From Poriferisodalis sp964484385 (GTDB lineage Bacteria; Actinomycetota; Acidimicrobiia; Acidimicrobiales; Poriferisodalaceae): a stretch of DNA of 64,000 bases. The DNA lies in NCBI GenBank assembly GCA_964484385.1, contig CAZAFV010000007.1, positions 11,488 through 75,487 on the forward strand, written 5' to 3'. Both the position numbers and the translations under genes were made by a program. Position 1 is the stretch's first letter. Every line of letters starts with the position of its first letter. This document shows positions 34,362 to 44,127 of this stretch, in pieces. Below the pieces are notes generated by a model, which worked only from the letters and a program-made list of their open reading frames with translations, searched no databases and was not told the origin of the DNA.

Positions 34362-36035
34362 TCAGTCGTCGCGACGGCGCTGGTGGGCGGGGAGCGGGAA
34401 CGTGATCGGGATGAGTGCGGTCTGGTCGATATCGATCAGTGACGGTCCCACGGGGCCTGATTCGCCGCTGGCACGGGCCACCGCGTCGCCGAAGGCAGAG
34501 TCGAACTCGGCGACGCTGCGCACGCGCTGGGCGGGCACGCTCATGGCCTCGGCCACCGCGACGAAGTCGATGCCGCCGATCTCGGTGCCGTGGTGGGAGT
34601 CCCAGAGCGCGTCCTGGATGATGCGCAACACGCCGTAGCCGCCGTCGTTGAAGACGCACACGATGACGGGCAGGCCGTGCTCGGCGAGCGTCGAGATCTC
34701 TCCGACCGACAGCATCAGCCCGCCGTCGCCCTGAATCACGACGGTCGGCTGGCCGGAGGCGAGCGCCGCACCGACGGCCATCGGCACGCCGGGGCCGATG
34801 GCGGCATTGGCCGCCCGGATGGACGTGCGCGGCGCCACGATCGGCAAGAGCCGGTTGCCCCACATGTACCCGGGCACGGTGGTGTCACGAACGATGCGGG
34901 CATCATCGGGCAACATCCGGCGGATTGCGTCGCAGATCGCCGCGTGGTCGGGTCCGATCTCGTCCCGCATCGCCTCCATGTCGGCCGAACGGTGCTTGCG
35001 GGCCCGCTCGACGTAGCCGTCGTCGATGGTGGGCGCCCCATCGCCCAGCCGTTCGAGCAGACCGGCCAGGCTGAGCTTCGCGTCCCCCACAACGGCCAGC
35101 GACGCCGGGTAGTTGAGACCGATCACGCCAGGGTCAGCGTCGAGATGGATCAGCTCGTCGGGCAATTGCAGCGCCCACACCCGGGTCGCGTAGTTCTGGA
35201 ACCGGGTGCCCACGGCCAGCAGCAGGTCAGCCTCGGCGAAGACGTCGGCCATCTGGGGACGGTCCGAACGGAAGCCCAGCGACAGCGGGTGCAGTTCGCT
35301 CAGGGCACTGCGGCCCTCGATCGTCGTCACCACCGGCGCACCGAGCCGCTCGGCCAACGCAGTGAGCTCGGCTGAGGCATCGGCGCTGACGACGCCACCG
35401 CCCGCCCAGATGAGCGGCCGCTGCGCGCTGGCGAGACGCTCGGCTGCGTCGTCGAGCAGCGATGCATCCGGTCGAATGCGGGGCACCTCGGGCGAGCCGG
35501 TTATGGGCCCGTCGCCGACCTTGGCGTACTGGAAATCGATCGGAATTTCCACAGCGCCGGGCTGGGGGCGACCGGTGCGGATGTCGTCGGCGACACGGGC
35601 GATCTCGGCAGAGATCTCGCCGGGATGCCGCACGGAGGCCACGCTGCGACACACCGAGCGAAGCATGTCGGCCTGCTGATCGTTCTCGTGCAGGAAGCCC
35701 TTCCCTTTGCCATAAAACCGTGACTCCGTCTGGCCGGTCACCATCAGCACGGCCGAACTGGTGAACGACGCCTCGTAGAGGCCGGGCACAGCATTGGCGG
35801 CGCCGGGGCCGGTGGAGGTGAGCAGCACGCCCATCTCTCCGGTGGCGCGGTAGTAGGCATCCGCAGCATGTGCAGCCGCCTGCTCGTGGCGGACCTTGAC
35901 GACCTCGATGTCGTCGCGCACCGACAGCGCCTCATACATCGGCAGGTTGTGCACGCTGACGATCCCGAACACGTGCCGCACGCCCAGGCGCGCCAGCGTC
36001 GCCGCGACGGCCTCGCCCCCGGTCATTTCACTCAT
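34362..36035 (-). CDS. Thiamine-diphosphate-dependent enzyme (acetolactate synthase-like)
   Basis: From the ATG at 36035 the product has 557 residues (GTG at 36044 and ATG at 36026 are alternatives). The ThDP motif is GDGGLMLSVGEISTL ending in FNDGGYG, the catalytic Glu lies in RHEQAAAHAADAYYRATGE, and the PYR, middle and PP domains are complete. It could be a benzoylformate or sulfopyruvate decarboxylase or an acetolactate-synthase-like enzyme; no regulatory subunit gene is adjacent, so branched-chain synthesis is unlikely. Confidence 0.87.
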   Translation of the reverse strand: MSEMTGGEAVAATLARLGVRHVFGIVSVHNLPMYEALSVRDDIEVVKVRHEQAAAHAADAYYRATGEMGVLLTSTGPGAANAVPGLYEASFTSSAVLMVTGQTESRFYGKGKGFLHENDQQADMLRSVCRSVASVRHPGEISAEIARVADDIRTGRPQPGAVEIPIDFQYAKVGDGPITGSPEVPRIRPDASLLDDAAERLASAQRPLIWAGGGVVSADASAELTALAERLGAPVVTTIEGRSALSELHPLSLGFRSDRPQMADVFAEADLLLAVGTRFQNYATRVWALQLPDELIHLDADPGVIGLNYPASLAVVGDAKLSLAGLLERLGDGAPTIDDGYVERARKHRSADMEAMRDEIGPDHAAICDAIRRMLPDDARIVRDTTVPGYMWGNRLLPIVAPRTSIRAANAAIGPGVPMAVGAALASGQPTVVIQGDGGLMLSVGEISTLAEHGLPVIVCVFNDGGYGVLRIIQDALWDSHHGTEIGGIDFVAVAEAMSVPAQRVRSVAEFDSAFGDAVARASGESGPVGPSLIDIDQTALIPITFPLPAHQRRRDD

Positions 36036-36157
36036 GGCAGTCACTCACCTCGGGCCTCGCTCATCGCACGCACGGTAGCCCTGCGGTGGCGCCAGCCGCC
36101 CGGCGTGCAGCACGGCGCGGATTCGGCGCCGATGCCGACCGCCGCCGGTCTGATGGA

Positions 36158-36742
36158 TCAGGCGTCGAGGCTGAACGGCGGGTACTGATCGGTCAGCAGG
36201 TGCAGATACGCGTTCATGCGCAGGTTCACGCCAAACCACGAGACGACCCACCCGCGCATTCCGTCGGGCCATCGGCCGGTGAACAGCACTGCGAAGAAGC
36301 CGAGCACGACCAGAACCGCTGTGATGAGACCGGTGACCGCCGTGAACACCACGGCCGGAATCACCAAGATCAGCCGGAACGCGACCGTGAGCCGGTTGCG
36401 GTCGGTGAGCTGAGGCTCGATGTCGACGGCGACCGGAGTGCCTCCGGGCTCGGGTGCAGACATGTCGAACTCGAACGGTGGGTAGCGCTCGTGCAGAAAG
36501 TCGAAGTAGGCGTACAGCCGGATGCTGTAGCGGAGGTACATGGACTGGAAGTCGGCCAAGCCCTTGGGCATCTTGCCGGTGAACACGATGGCGATCCAGC
36601 CGAACACGTTGAGCAGCCACGCGATGTGCTGCAGGATCTCGAAGATGATCAGGTGCGGAATCAGCAGCAGCCAGTGCACCAAGGGTCGCCAGTTGGCGAT
36701 CCGCTCCGGTGACTCGACGGTGACGGAAGCCGGGTAAGCCAT
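36158..36742 (-). CDS. DUF4389 membrane protein, copy 1
   Basis: This 194-aa protein has the DUF4389 repeat twice. Each repeat has two hydrophobic spans (LLLIPHLIIFEILQHIAWLL; FGWIAIVFTG, then LILVIPAVVFTAVTGLI; VVLGFFAVLFTG) followed by the YPPF motif (HERYPPFEFD, DQYPPFSLD). Role unknown. A paralogue is directly upstream on the same strand; both are 194 aa. Confidence 0.88.
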   Translation of the reverse strand: MAYPASVTVESPERIANWRPLVHWLLLIPHLIIFEILQHIAWLLNVFGWIAIVFTGKMPKGLADFQSMYLRYSIRLYAYFDFLHERYPPFEFDMSAPEPGGTPVAVDIEPQLTDRNRLTVAFRLILVIPAVVFTAVTGLITAVLVVLGFFAVLFTGRWPDGMRGWVVSWFGVNLRMNAYLHLLTDQYPPFSLDA

Positions 36743-36774
36743 GCCGCCGAACCTACTTGGAGGCTCGGAACCCT

Positions 36775-36789
36775 CCGGGCATCGCCCGG
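36775..36789 (-). terminator. Short GC hairpin between the DUF4389 genes
   Basis: CCGGGC and GCCCGG pair perfectly around ATC, within 40 bases after the stop of the upstream DUF4389 gene. There is no T-run, so termination strength is uncertain. Confidence 0.3.
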
Positions 36790-36808
36790 CGAAGGGCGGG
36801 GGTTGGGC

Positions 36809-37393
36809 CTATTCGGCGGTGCTGAAGGGCGGGTACTTGTCGGTCAGCATGTAGATGAAGGTCAGGTAGCGCGCGTGGACCCGGTAGAACCCGATCACCA
36901 AATCGCGCATGCCTGCAGGCCAGCGGCCGGTGAACAGGATGATGAAGTAGGCGATCGTCACCACTGCGACGACGAGATACGAGTAGACGGTGACGAAAAC
37001 GATCTGCGGTAACCCGTAGATCGGACGGAACAGTGCTGCCAGACGATTGCGGTTCCCCGGCTCCACTTCGACATTCACCGCCACCGGCGAACCGCCCGGA
37101 TCCTCTGCCGACGAAGGGAAGTCAAACGGCGGGTACTGATCGTGGATGATGTGCACGAACGACAGCACACGGGGGTAGTAGCGGATGTACATCACCTGGA
37201 AGCTCGCGATGCCTGCGGGCACCTTGCCGGTGATGACGACCGCGAGCATGGTCACGATCGCGAGCAGCCAAGCCACTATGTGAAACACGGCGAGGATCAC
37301 GAAGTGCGGGATCAGCATGATCCAGTGGACCAGCGGACGCCAGTTCGCCACGCGCTCTGAGGGTTGGACGGTAAGAGACGCTGGATAGCCCAT
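36809..37393 (-). CDS. DUF4389 membrane protein, copy 2
   Basis: This 194-aa protein is a tandem paralogue of the one at 36158-36742, with matching opening MGYPASLTV / MAYPASVTV, the same WRPLVHW segment, and YPPF motifs (DQYPPFDFP, DKYPPFSTAE). About four spans. Function unknown; probably one duplication event. It is divergent from the Hen1 gene, with 159 bases between starts. Confidence 0.88.
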   Translation of the reverse strand: MGYPASLTVQPSERVANWRPLVHWIMLIPHFVILAVFHIVAWLLAIVTMLAVVITGKVPAGIASFQVMYIRYYPRVLSFVHIIHDQYPPFDFPSSAEDPGGSPVAVNVEVEPGNRNRLAALFRPIYGLPQIVFVTVYSYLVVAVVTIAYFIILFTGRWPAGMRDLVIGFYRVHARYLTFIYMLTDKYPPFSTAE

Positions 37394-37552
37394 ACCCCGA
37401 ACCTACTCGCACCCTCGGCGGAGACTGTGACCCATTCGACGATGGCAGGCGCTCTACACAGCGACGAACGGAGCCGTCCCGCCGTGCTCGGCCGAAGGGA
37501 ATCCAAAAACCTGTGGACCCGCACGTCGCCGTGCCGATTGAATGGGCAGTTC

Positions 37553-38956
37553 ATGCTCGTCTCGCTGACCTCGACGACACCTGATGCGACCGATCTGGGA
37601 TTCCTGCTGCACAAGCATCCCGACCGGCTGCGATCGGTCGATGTCGGCTTCGGGCGCGCCCATGTCTTCTACCCCGAGGCGACGCCCGACCGCTGCACGG
37701 CCACGCTGTTCGTGGAAGTGGATTCGTTCGCAGCGTCCAAGCGGCACCCACGACGGCAGTCGTTCCATCTGGGAGGACTCGAGCCCTACGTGAACGACCG
37801 GCCGTACGCGGCATCGTCAATGCTGAGCGTCGCCATCGGCCGGCTGTTCCGAACCGCGCTGGCCGGCACGTGCGATGCCCGGCCCGAACTCGTCGATCGG
37901 CCGCTCGATCTCGCCGTCGAGCTGCCGGCGCTGGGGGTGCGGGGAGGGGCGGATGTGCTCCGGCGGCTGTTCGAACCGCTGGGCTACGACGTCGAGTGCG
38001 CCCCCATCCCGCTCGACACGCAGTTCCAAGACTGGGGCGACAGCCGCTACTGCTCGGTCCGGCTGGCGGGCCAGCACACCGTCCGCCGCACACTGGAGCA
38101 TCTCTACGTGATGCTGCCGGTGCTTGACGACCGCAAGCACTACTGGATCGGCCCCGACGAAGTCGACAAGCTGATGCGGCGCGGAGGCGAGTGGCTGGCC
38201 ACCCATCCCGAGTCGGACCTGATCACACGCCGCTACCTGCGCTTCGGCACCCTCGCCCGGGAGGCGCTGGCGCGCCTCGCTGAAGCCGGCGAGGACGTCG
38301 AACGGGCCGACCAGCGCAATGACGACGCGGAGCAGGCGAACGAGCGCCGAATGAACCTGCGGGAGTTGCGTCTGGATGCGGTTATGGACGCCGTGCGGGG
38401 AGCGGGCGCCGGGCGAGTCGCCGACCTAGGTTGCGGCGAAGGACGGCTGTTGCAGCGGCTCATCGACGAACCTGCCGTGACAGAGGTGCTCGGCATGGAC
38501 ACTTCGATCGGGGCACTCGAACGTGCCGAGCGGCGCCTCGGTCTCGATGAGATGTCCGAGCGTCGACGGGAGCGCATCTCGCTGGCACAGGGCTCCCTCA
38601 CCTACACCGACGAGCGCCTGCGCGGCTTCGACGTGGTCACGCTGGTGGAAGTCGTCGAACATCTCGATCTCGAGCGCCTCGACGTGTTCGCCGATGTCGT
38701 GTTCGGCCGCGCCGCCCCTTCGGCGGTCGTTCTGACGACGCCGAACCGCGAATACAACGTCAGCTTCGAACACCTCGGCCAGTCCGGGCTGCGCCATGGC
38801 GACCACCGCTTCGAATGGACGCGCGGCGAATTCTCGGCGTGGGCAGGCACCATCGAGGACCAGTACGGCTACGGCTGCGAGATCAGCGGCATCGGACCTG
38901 ACGATCCCGCGTGCGGGCCGCCGACCCAGATGGCGGTCTTCCGCCGGGCACCGTGA
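37553..38956 (+). CDS. hen1: RNA 3'-terminal ribose 2'-O-methyltransferase Hen1
   Basis: From the ATG at 37553 the product has 467 residues; the longer upstream frame lacks family similarity. The N-terminal half (about 1-240) is the bacterial Hen1-specific region (TDLGFLLHKHPDRL, YVNDRPYAASSMLS) and the C-terminal half is a methyltransferase with SAM motif DLGCGEG near 293-299, metal-binding EVVEHL near 366-371 and TTPNREYN. Bacterial Hen1 methylates the 2'-OH at a break so that Pnkp repairs RNA into a form resistant to renewed cleavage. The Pnkp gene starts 10 bases downstream. Confidence 0.95.
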   Translation: MLVSLTSTTPDATDLGFLLHKHPDRLRSVDVGFGRAHVFYPEATPDRCTATLFVEVDSFAASKRHPRRQSFHLGGLEPYVNDRPYAASSMLSVAIGRLFRTALAGTCDARPELVDRPLDLAVELPALGVRGGADVLRRLFEPLGYDVECAPIPLDTQFQDWGDSRYCSVRLAGQHTVRRTLEHLYVMLPVLDDRKHYWIGPDEVDKLMRRGGEWLATHPESDLITRRYLRFGTLAREALARLAEAGEDVERADQRNDDAEQANERRMNLRELRLDAVMDAVRGAGAGRVADLGCGEGRLLQRLIDEPAVTEVLGMDTSIGALERAERRLGLDEMSERRRERISLAQGSLTYTDERLRGFDVVTLVEVVEHLDLERLDVFADVVFGRAAPSAVVLTTPNREYNVSFEHLGQSGLRHGDHRFEWTRGEFSAWAGTIEDQYGYGCEISGIGPDDPACGPPTQMAVFRRAP

Positions 38957-38966
38957 GCAGCGTCCG

Positions 38967-41510
38967 ATGAGGCCCACGCTGACCGAGATCGAGATTGCCG
39001 AACCGGGGCTGGTCGTGCTGTGCGGCGCGTCGGGATCCGGCAAGTCCACCTTCGCCCGGCGGCACTTCGCTTCCACCGAGGTCGTGTCAAGCGACCAGTG
39101 CCGGGCCATGGTCGGCGACGACGAGACCGACCAGACCGTCACTGCCGAGGCCTTCGACCTGCTGCACACGATCGTGCGCAAGCGCCTCGAGATCGGTCGC
39201 CTCACCGTCGTCGACGCCACCAATACCAAGCCGCCCGACCGCAAGGCGCTAGTTGAGATTGCTCGCCGGGCCGACCTGATGGTCACGGCCATCGTCTTCG
39301 ACCTGCCGCTCGCATGGTGCGTTGAGCGGAACAGTTCACGCGACGACCGCCAGACGCCGCGCCATGCCATCAAGCGCCAGCACGAAACACTGCGCCGCAA
39401 TGCCCGGCGCCTGCGCAAGGAGGGCTTTGCCCGCGTCCACACGATCGGCACTGCCGACGAGCTGGACGCGGTGGGCATCGTGCGCACCAGGCTCTGGTGC
39501 GACCGCCGAGACGACGTCGGGCCATTCGACATCATCGGCGACGTTCACGGCTGCCACACCGAGCTCGTCGAGCTGCTCGACCGCTTGGGCTACGACGTCG
39601 CCGCGCGCCCTATCACCCACCCGGACAATCGACGGGCGGTGTTCGTGGGCGACCTTGTCGATCGTGGGCCCGGCGTTGCCGAGGTGCTCGAGGTGGCCAT
39701 GTCGATGGTCGATTCCGGCAGCGCGCTGTGCATCGCGGGCAACCACGAGAACAAGCTGGGTCGAGCCTTGGCGGGACGGCAGGTGCAGATGACGCACGGG
39801 CTGGCCGAGTCGCTCGCCCAGCTCGAGCAGCGCAGCGCCGCCTTCCGCGATCAGGTGGCCTCATTCGTCGGCGGGCTCATCAGCCACTACGTGCTCGATG
39901 GCGGCCGCTTGGTGGTCGCCCATGCGGGCCTTCCCGAGCGGTACCACGGGCGGGCGTCGGCTCGTGTGCGAGACATCGCGCTCTATGGCGACACTGACGG
40001 CGAGAGCGACGAGTACGGCCTGCCGGTCCGCTACCCGTGGGCCGCCGACTACCGCGGCGACGCGGCTGTGGTGTACGGCCACACGCCGGTGATGGCCGCG
40101 GAGTGGGTCAACAACACGATCTGCGTGGACACCGGCGCCGTCTTCGGAGGCGAGCTGACCGCGCTGCGCTGGCCCGAGCGCGAGCTGGTGTCTGTACCGG
40201 TGGCCGAGGTGTACTACGAGCCCATCCGACCCCTCAACGCCGAGCCTCCCGCCGAGGATCGGGCACACACCGCACTCGACATCAGCGATGTGGCGGGCAA
40301 GCACATCGTGGACACGTCCCTCGCCGGCCGCGTGACGATTGAGGCCGAGCAGTCCAGCGCTGCGCTGGAGGTGATGAGCCGCTTCGCCGTCGATCCCCGC
40401 TGGCTTGCCTACCTACCGCCCACGATGGCACCGGTCGCCACCAGCACCCGTGACGGGTACTTGGAGCATCCCTACGAGGCCTTTGCCTACTTCCAGCGTG
40501 CCGGCGTGCGCGAGGTCGTATGCCAGGAAAAGCACATGGGCTCGCGGGCCGTGGTGGTGATGGCACGCGACGCGGGTGCCGCAGAGGCCCGGTTCGGCAT
40601 CGTCAACGAGGCTGGTGGCGTCATCGTGACCCGCACCGGACGGGCGTTCTTTGCCGAACCCGCGGCGACTGCTTCACTGCTGGCACGACTGCGTGCTGCG
40701 GCCGAACGCACCGGGCTGTGGGATCGCCTCAAGACCGACTGGCTGGTGCTCGATGCCGAGCTGCTGCCGTGGTCGGCGAAGGGCGCCGAGCTGATCCAGG
40801 GCCTGTACGCCTCGATGGGTGCAGCGGGCACAGCAGCCTTGGGCACAGCGAGCAGGCTGATCGCCGACGCATCCGAGCGCGGCGTAGCGCTCGACGATCT
40901 GGCATCCCGCACTGTCGAGCGGGCTTCCCATCTCGAATCGTTCATCGACGCATACCGGCAGTACTGCTGGGACACCGACGGGATCGAGGGTGTCGAGATC
41001 GCACCGTTCCAGATCTTGGCAGCACACGGCGAGGTGCTCGCCCGCCGTCCGCACGCGTGGCACCTCGACGAGGTCGATGCGCTGATTGCCGAGGCTCCCG
41101 ATGTGCTGCGTCGCACCGATCGCCGGCACGTCACGATCGACGACGCTGCGTCGATGGCCGATGCGACCGACTGGTGGCATTCGATGACCGAGCGTGGCGG
41201 CGAGGGCATGGTGGCGAAGCCCGCCGATCCCGTCACGGTCAGCGACAAGGATCTCGTGCTGCCCGGCGTCAAGTGCCGCGGCCGGGAGTATCTCCGCCTC
41301 ATCTATGGAGCCGAGTACCTGGCGCCAGCGAACCTGCAACGGCTCCGCCAGCGATCGCTCAAGCGCAAGTCGTCACTGGCCCGGCGGGAATTTGCGCTCG
41401 GCATCGAGGCCCTTGACCGATTCGTAGCCAATGAGCACCTGTCGCGAGTGCACCAGTGCGTGTTCGCCGTGCTCGCGTTGGAGAGCGAACCCGTCGACCC
41501 CCGGCTCTAG
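38967..41510 (+). CDS. pnkp: Polynucleotide kinase-phosphatase-ligase (bacterial Pnkp)
   Basis: From the ATG at 38967 the product has 847 residues, the usual length. Three modules in order: 5' kinase with P-loop GASGSGKST (20-28); binuclear metallophosphatase with GDVHGC near 191, GDLVDRGP near 228 and GNHEN near 258; and a ligase-type adenylyltransferase with EKHMGSRA (Lys about 522) and GEGMVAKP near 750. It heals and seals broken RNA together with Hen1, typically tRNA cut by ribotoxins. Ten bases separate it from the hen1 stop, so they form an operon. Confidence 0.96.
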   Translation: MRPTLTEIEIAEPGLVVLCGASGSGKSTFARRHFASTEVVSSDQCRAMVGDDETDQTVTAEAFDLLHTIVRKRLEIGRLTVVDATNTKPPDRKALVEIARRADLMVTAIVFDLPLAWCVERNSSRDDRQTPRHAIKRQHETLRRNARRLRKEGFARVHTIGTADELDAVGIVRTRLWCDRRDDVGPFDIIGDVHGCHTELVELLDRLGYDVAARPITHPDNRRAVFVGDLVDRGPGVAEVLEVAMSMVDSGSALCIAGNHENKLGRALAGRQVQMTHGLAESLAQLEQRSAAFRDQVASFVGGLISHYVLDGGRLVVAHAGLPERYHGRASARVRDIALYGDTDGESDEYGLPVRYPWAADYRGDAAVVYGHTPVMAAEWVNNTICVDTGAVFGGELTALRWPERELVSVPVAEVYYEPIRPLNAEPPAEDRAHTALDISDVAGKHIVDTSLAGRVTIEAEQSSAALEVMSRFAVDPRWLAYLPPTMAPVATSTRDGYLEHPYEAFAYFQRAGVREVVCQEKHMGSRAVVVMARDAGAAEARFGIVNEAGGVIVTRTGRAFFAEPAATASLLARLRAAAERTGLWDRLKTDWLVLDAELLPWSAKGAELIQGLYASMGAAGTAALGTASRLIADASERGVALDDLASRTVERASHLESFIDAYRQYCWDTDGIEGVEIAPFQILAAHGEVLARRPHAWHLDEVDALIAEAPDVLRRTDRRHVTIDDAASMADATDWWHSMTERGGEGMVAKPADPVTVSDKDLVLPGVKCRGREYLRLIYGAEYLAPANLQRLRQRSLKRKSSLARREFALGIEALDRFVANEHLSRVHQCVFAVLALESEPVDPRL

Positions 41511-41521
41511 CCCTGCAATCG

Positions 41522-42373
41522 CTACGCGGCGACGAGGGGGAACTTCTCGTTGTCGCCAGGATACTCGCCGGCGACCGAGGTTGTGTCGTCGTCGCCCACG
41601 ATGGGATCGCACCCCGCATGCGGGTACCACACCGCGTCGTCGCCGAGCCAGCGGGTGGACAGCGCCACGCGCCGGTGGTCGCCGGCATTGCCCGGCGAGC
41701 CGTGGATGATCCACGACGAGAAGAACAGCGCATCGCCGGGCTCGACGTCGAAGCCGACGATGTCGTACGCAGCCCGGTCGGCCTCGACATCGGGCATCTT
41801 CTCGCCCTCGAAGTCCGCCATGAAGCCCTTCTTGCCGTCGAAGGACTCGGGTGCGTAGTAGGCGTCCCAGCTGTGCGAACCTCGCACAAACTCGAGCGAG
41901 CTCTCCGCCACGGTCACCGGCGTCATCGCCACCCACGCCGAGCAGATCTGCTTGCCCAAGAAGGGCCAGTAGGGGATGTCCTGGTGCCACGGCGTGGGAT
42001 TGGCAGTCCGCGGCTCCTTGATGAGCAGGTGATCGAAGTAGAAGCGGGCAGTGTCCGAACCCATCAACGCCGCGGCCATTTGCGCCATGCCCGAGTTGAA
42101 GACGAAATCACCGATGACCGGGTCGATCTCCCACCGGTACCGGCTCGTGAACAGCCGGTTCTCCGGCGCTCCTGGATTTGTGTCTGACACCCACTTGCCG
42201 GGCTCGCGCAACTGCTGGTCGGCCACGTCGAGCACCCGTTCGACCCACGCGTCCGACACCGCATGGGTCACCTTCACCACGCCGTCTGCCGCGAACACCG
42301 CCTTGTGCTCGTCGGTGATGCGCTCGGCGGCATGCGAGCTGGCCTGGATCGGGTGGCCGTAGGGGCGACTCAT
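41522..42373 (-). CDS. Phytanoyl-CoA dioxygenase (PhyH) family protein
   Basis: The 283-aa product is an Fe(II)/2-oxoglutarate dioxygenase. Metal ligands are H130-x-D132 (WHQDIPYW) and probably H224 (SSWIIHGSPGN), with an Arg following in HRRVALSTRW for 2-oxoglutarate. The substrate is unknown; PhyH members hydroxylate acyl-CoAs, ectoine or small metabolites. Stand-alone, 37 bases downstream of the GltB-like gene and convergent with Pnkp. Confidence 0.88.
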   Translation of the reverse strand: MSRPYGHPIQASSHAAERITDEHKAVFAADGVVKVTHAVSDAWVERVLDVADQQLREPGKWVSDTNPGAPENRLFTSRYRWEIDPVIGDFVFNSGMAQMAAALMGSDTARFYFDHLLIKEPRTANPTPWHQDIPYWPFLGKQICSAWVAMTPVTVAESSLEFVRGSHSWDAYYAPESFDGKKGFMADFEGEKMPDVEADRAAYDIVGFDVEPGDALFFSSWIIHGSPGNAGDHRRVALSTRWLGDDAVWYPHAGCDPIVGDDDTTSVAGEYPGDNEKFPLVAA

Positions 42374-42410
42374 GGCTCCTCCTCGACGAGAACGCCGGGT
42401 TTGGCTGCGG

Positions 42411-44021
42411 CTAGGGGGCGTCCGCTGACGATTCCGATGCGAGAGAGTCTGCCAGCGCTTCGGCGTCGGCTTGCGCGCCGTCTGCCGTACGGGCGCTCAC
42501 CGCCTCCAGCAGGCCGGCGATACGGGCTGGGCTGTGGGTGCGCTCGGGGGTCACACCGAATGCATGATGCGCCGGGATGAGGTCGCCGAAGGGGCTCACC
42601 ACGTTGACGTTGTCGCCCCCGATGAGGCCCGGGTGCTCGACGCCGCAGGCATCGGCCAGCCTGAACAGCTCCTTGCGCAACCCGATGACGTAGTTCGCGA
42701 GTCGCACGCTCTTGAGCGTGGGGTCGAGGCCACGAGAGAGCCAGTTGTTCTGCGTCGCCACGCCGGTGGGGCAATGGTCGGTGTGGCAGCGCTGCGCCTG
42801 GATGCAGCCGATCGCCATCATCGGCTCACGCGCCACACCGATCATGTCGACGCCGATGTTGAACGCCAGCGCCGACGGGGCCGGAAAGCCGAGCTTGGCC
42901 GAGCCGATCATCACGATCTCGTCGGTCAGGCCAGCCTCGCCGAAGGCACGGTGCACGACCCCGAACGCCCGCCAGAACGGCAACGCCACGTGATCGGTGA
43001 ACACCAGCGGCCCAGCACCCGTACCGCCCTCGGCACCGTCCACCGTCACGAAATCGGGCCCCCTGCGAGTCTCGGCCATGTGCTGGGCCAACTCGGTCCA
43101 GAACGCCTCCTGGCCTACCGCTGATTTGATGCCCACCGGCAAACCGGTCGCAGCGGCCACTTCCTCTACGAAGTTCACCAGCTCGGCGACGCTGCCGAAT
43201 GCGGAATGGCGGCTGGGGCTCACTACGTCTTTGCCGACCGGGACGCCGCGCGCCTCTGCTATCTCGGGGCTCACCTTTGCCGCGGGCAGCAATCCCCCGA
43301 CACCGGGCTTCGCCCCCTGGGACAGCTTCACTTCGATGGAGCGAACCGGCGCCCCCTCGACGGTTTCCAGCAGGCGGTCCATCGAGAACGTGCCGTCGGG
43401 GTTCCTGCACCCGAAGTAGCCGGTTCCCATCTGGAAGACCAGGTCGCCGCCGCTGCGGTGGTACTTCGAGATGCCGCCCTCGCCCGTGTTGTGCATGCAG
43501 CCGGCCATCTTCGCCCCACGGTTGAGCGCCTCGATCGCCGTGCCGGACAGCGAGCCGAAGCTCATTGCCGAGACGTTCACAATCGACGCCGGGCGGAACG
43601 CCTTGGCCCGGCCGCTCCACGCGCCCATGACCTTGCCGCACGGCAGCGGGGCATCGGCTGGCACGGTGCGGCCCAGCGGGAACGGACTGTGACGGAACGT
43701 GATGTGACCGGGCTTGTCGATCTCGTCATCTGTGCCGAAGCCGAAGTACGTGTTCTGCTCTTTGGCTGTCGAGTACACCCAGCGTCGCTCGTCCCGGTTG
43801 AACGGACGCTCCTCCTCGTTGTGGGCGACGATGTACTGCCGCAGCTCGGGGCCGATCTTCTCCAGCAGGAATCGGAGATGGCCGATGACCGGGTACGTGC
43901 GCAGGATCGAGTGCCGCTTCTGAATGCTGTCGTGAATGAACACGATCCCAAGAAAGGCCCCGATGCTGATCAACAACCACAGCCACCACGGCACGCACCC
44001 GAACCTACCGCGAGCCCGCAC
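42411..44021 (-). CDS. FMN-binding glutamate synthase (GltB) domain protein, membrane-anchored
   Basis: From a GTG at 44021 the product has 536 residues; a GTG at 43994 is a plausible alternative. An N-terminal span (WWLWLLISIGAFLGIVFIH) precedes a glutamate-synthase-type FMN barrel: KMAGCMHNTGEGGISKYH, the loop VTVDGAEGGTGAGPL, and an Fe-S-type C(x)5C pattern IQAQRCHTDHCPTGV. No glutaminase domain and no small subunit are present, so this is the stand-alone family of uncertain substrate, not the biosynthetic enzyme. Confidence 0.86.
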   Translation of the reverse strand: MRARGRFGCVPWWLWLLISIGAFLGIVFIHDSIQKRHSILRTYPVIGHLRFLLEKIGPELRQYIVAHNEEERPFNRDERRWVYSTAKEQNTYFGFGTDDEIDKPGHITFRHSPFPLGRTVPADAPLPCGKVMGAWSGRAKAFRPASIVNVSAMSFGSLSGTAIEALNRGAKMAGCMHNTGEGGISKYHRSGGDLVFQMGTGYFGCRNPDGTFSMDRLLETVEGAPVRSIEVKLSQGAKPGVGGLLPAAKVSPEIAEARGVPVGKDVVSPSRHSAFGSVAELVNFVEEVAAATGLPVGIKSAVGQEAFWTELAQHMAETRRGPDFVTVDGAEGGTGAGPLVFTDHVALPFWRAFGVVHRAFGEAGLTDEIVMIGSAKLGFPAPSALAFNIGVDMIGVAREPMMAIGCIQAQRCHTDHCPTGVATQNNWLSRGLDPTLKSVRLANYVIGLRKELFRLADACGVEHPGLIGGDNVNVVSPFGDLIPAHHAFGVTPERTHSPARIAGLLEAVSARTADGAQADAEALADSLASESSADAP

Positions 44022-44127
44022 AACGCTTGAGCAGCGCCATGGCGAACCTCTCCCGACGGCTCCGGGAACGACCGCTCGGCGCAGAGTTCATCGGGCCCCA
44101 GCCAGAACGGCTTCCTATGCTGGCCCG

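Noticed and set aside
34362..36035. Acetolactate synthase for branched-chain amino acids
   Set aside because: No regulatory subunit or ilv/leu genes are adjacent; the enzyme could be any ThDP decarboxylase or ligase.
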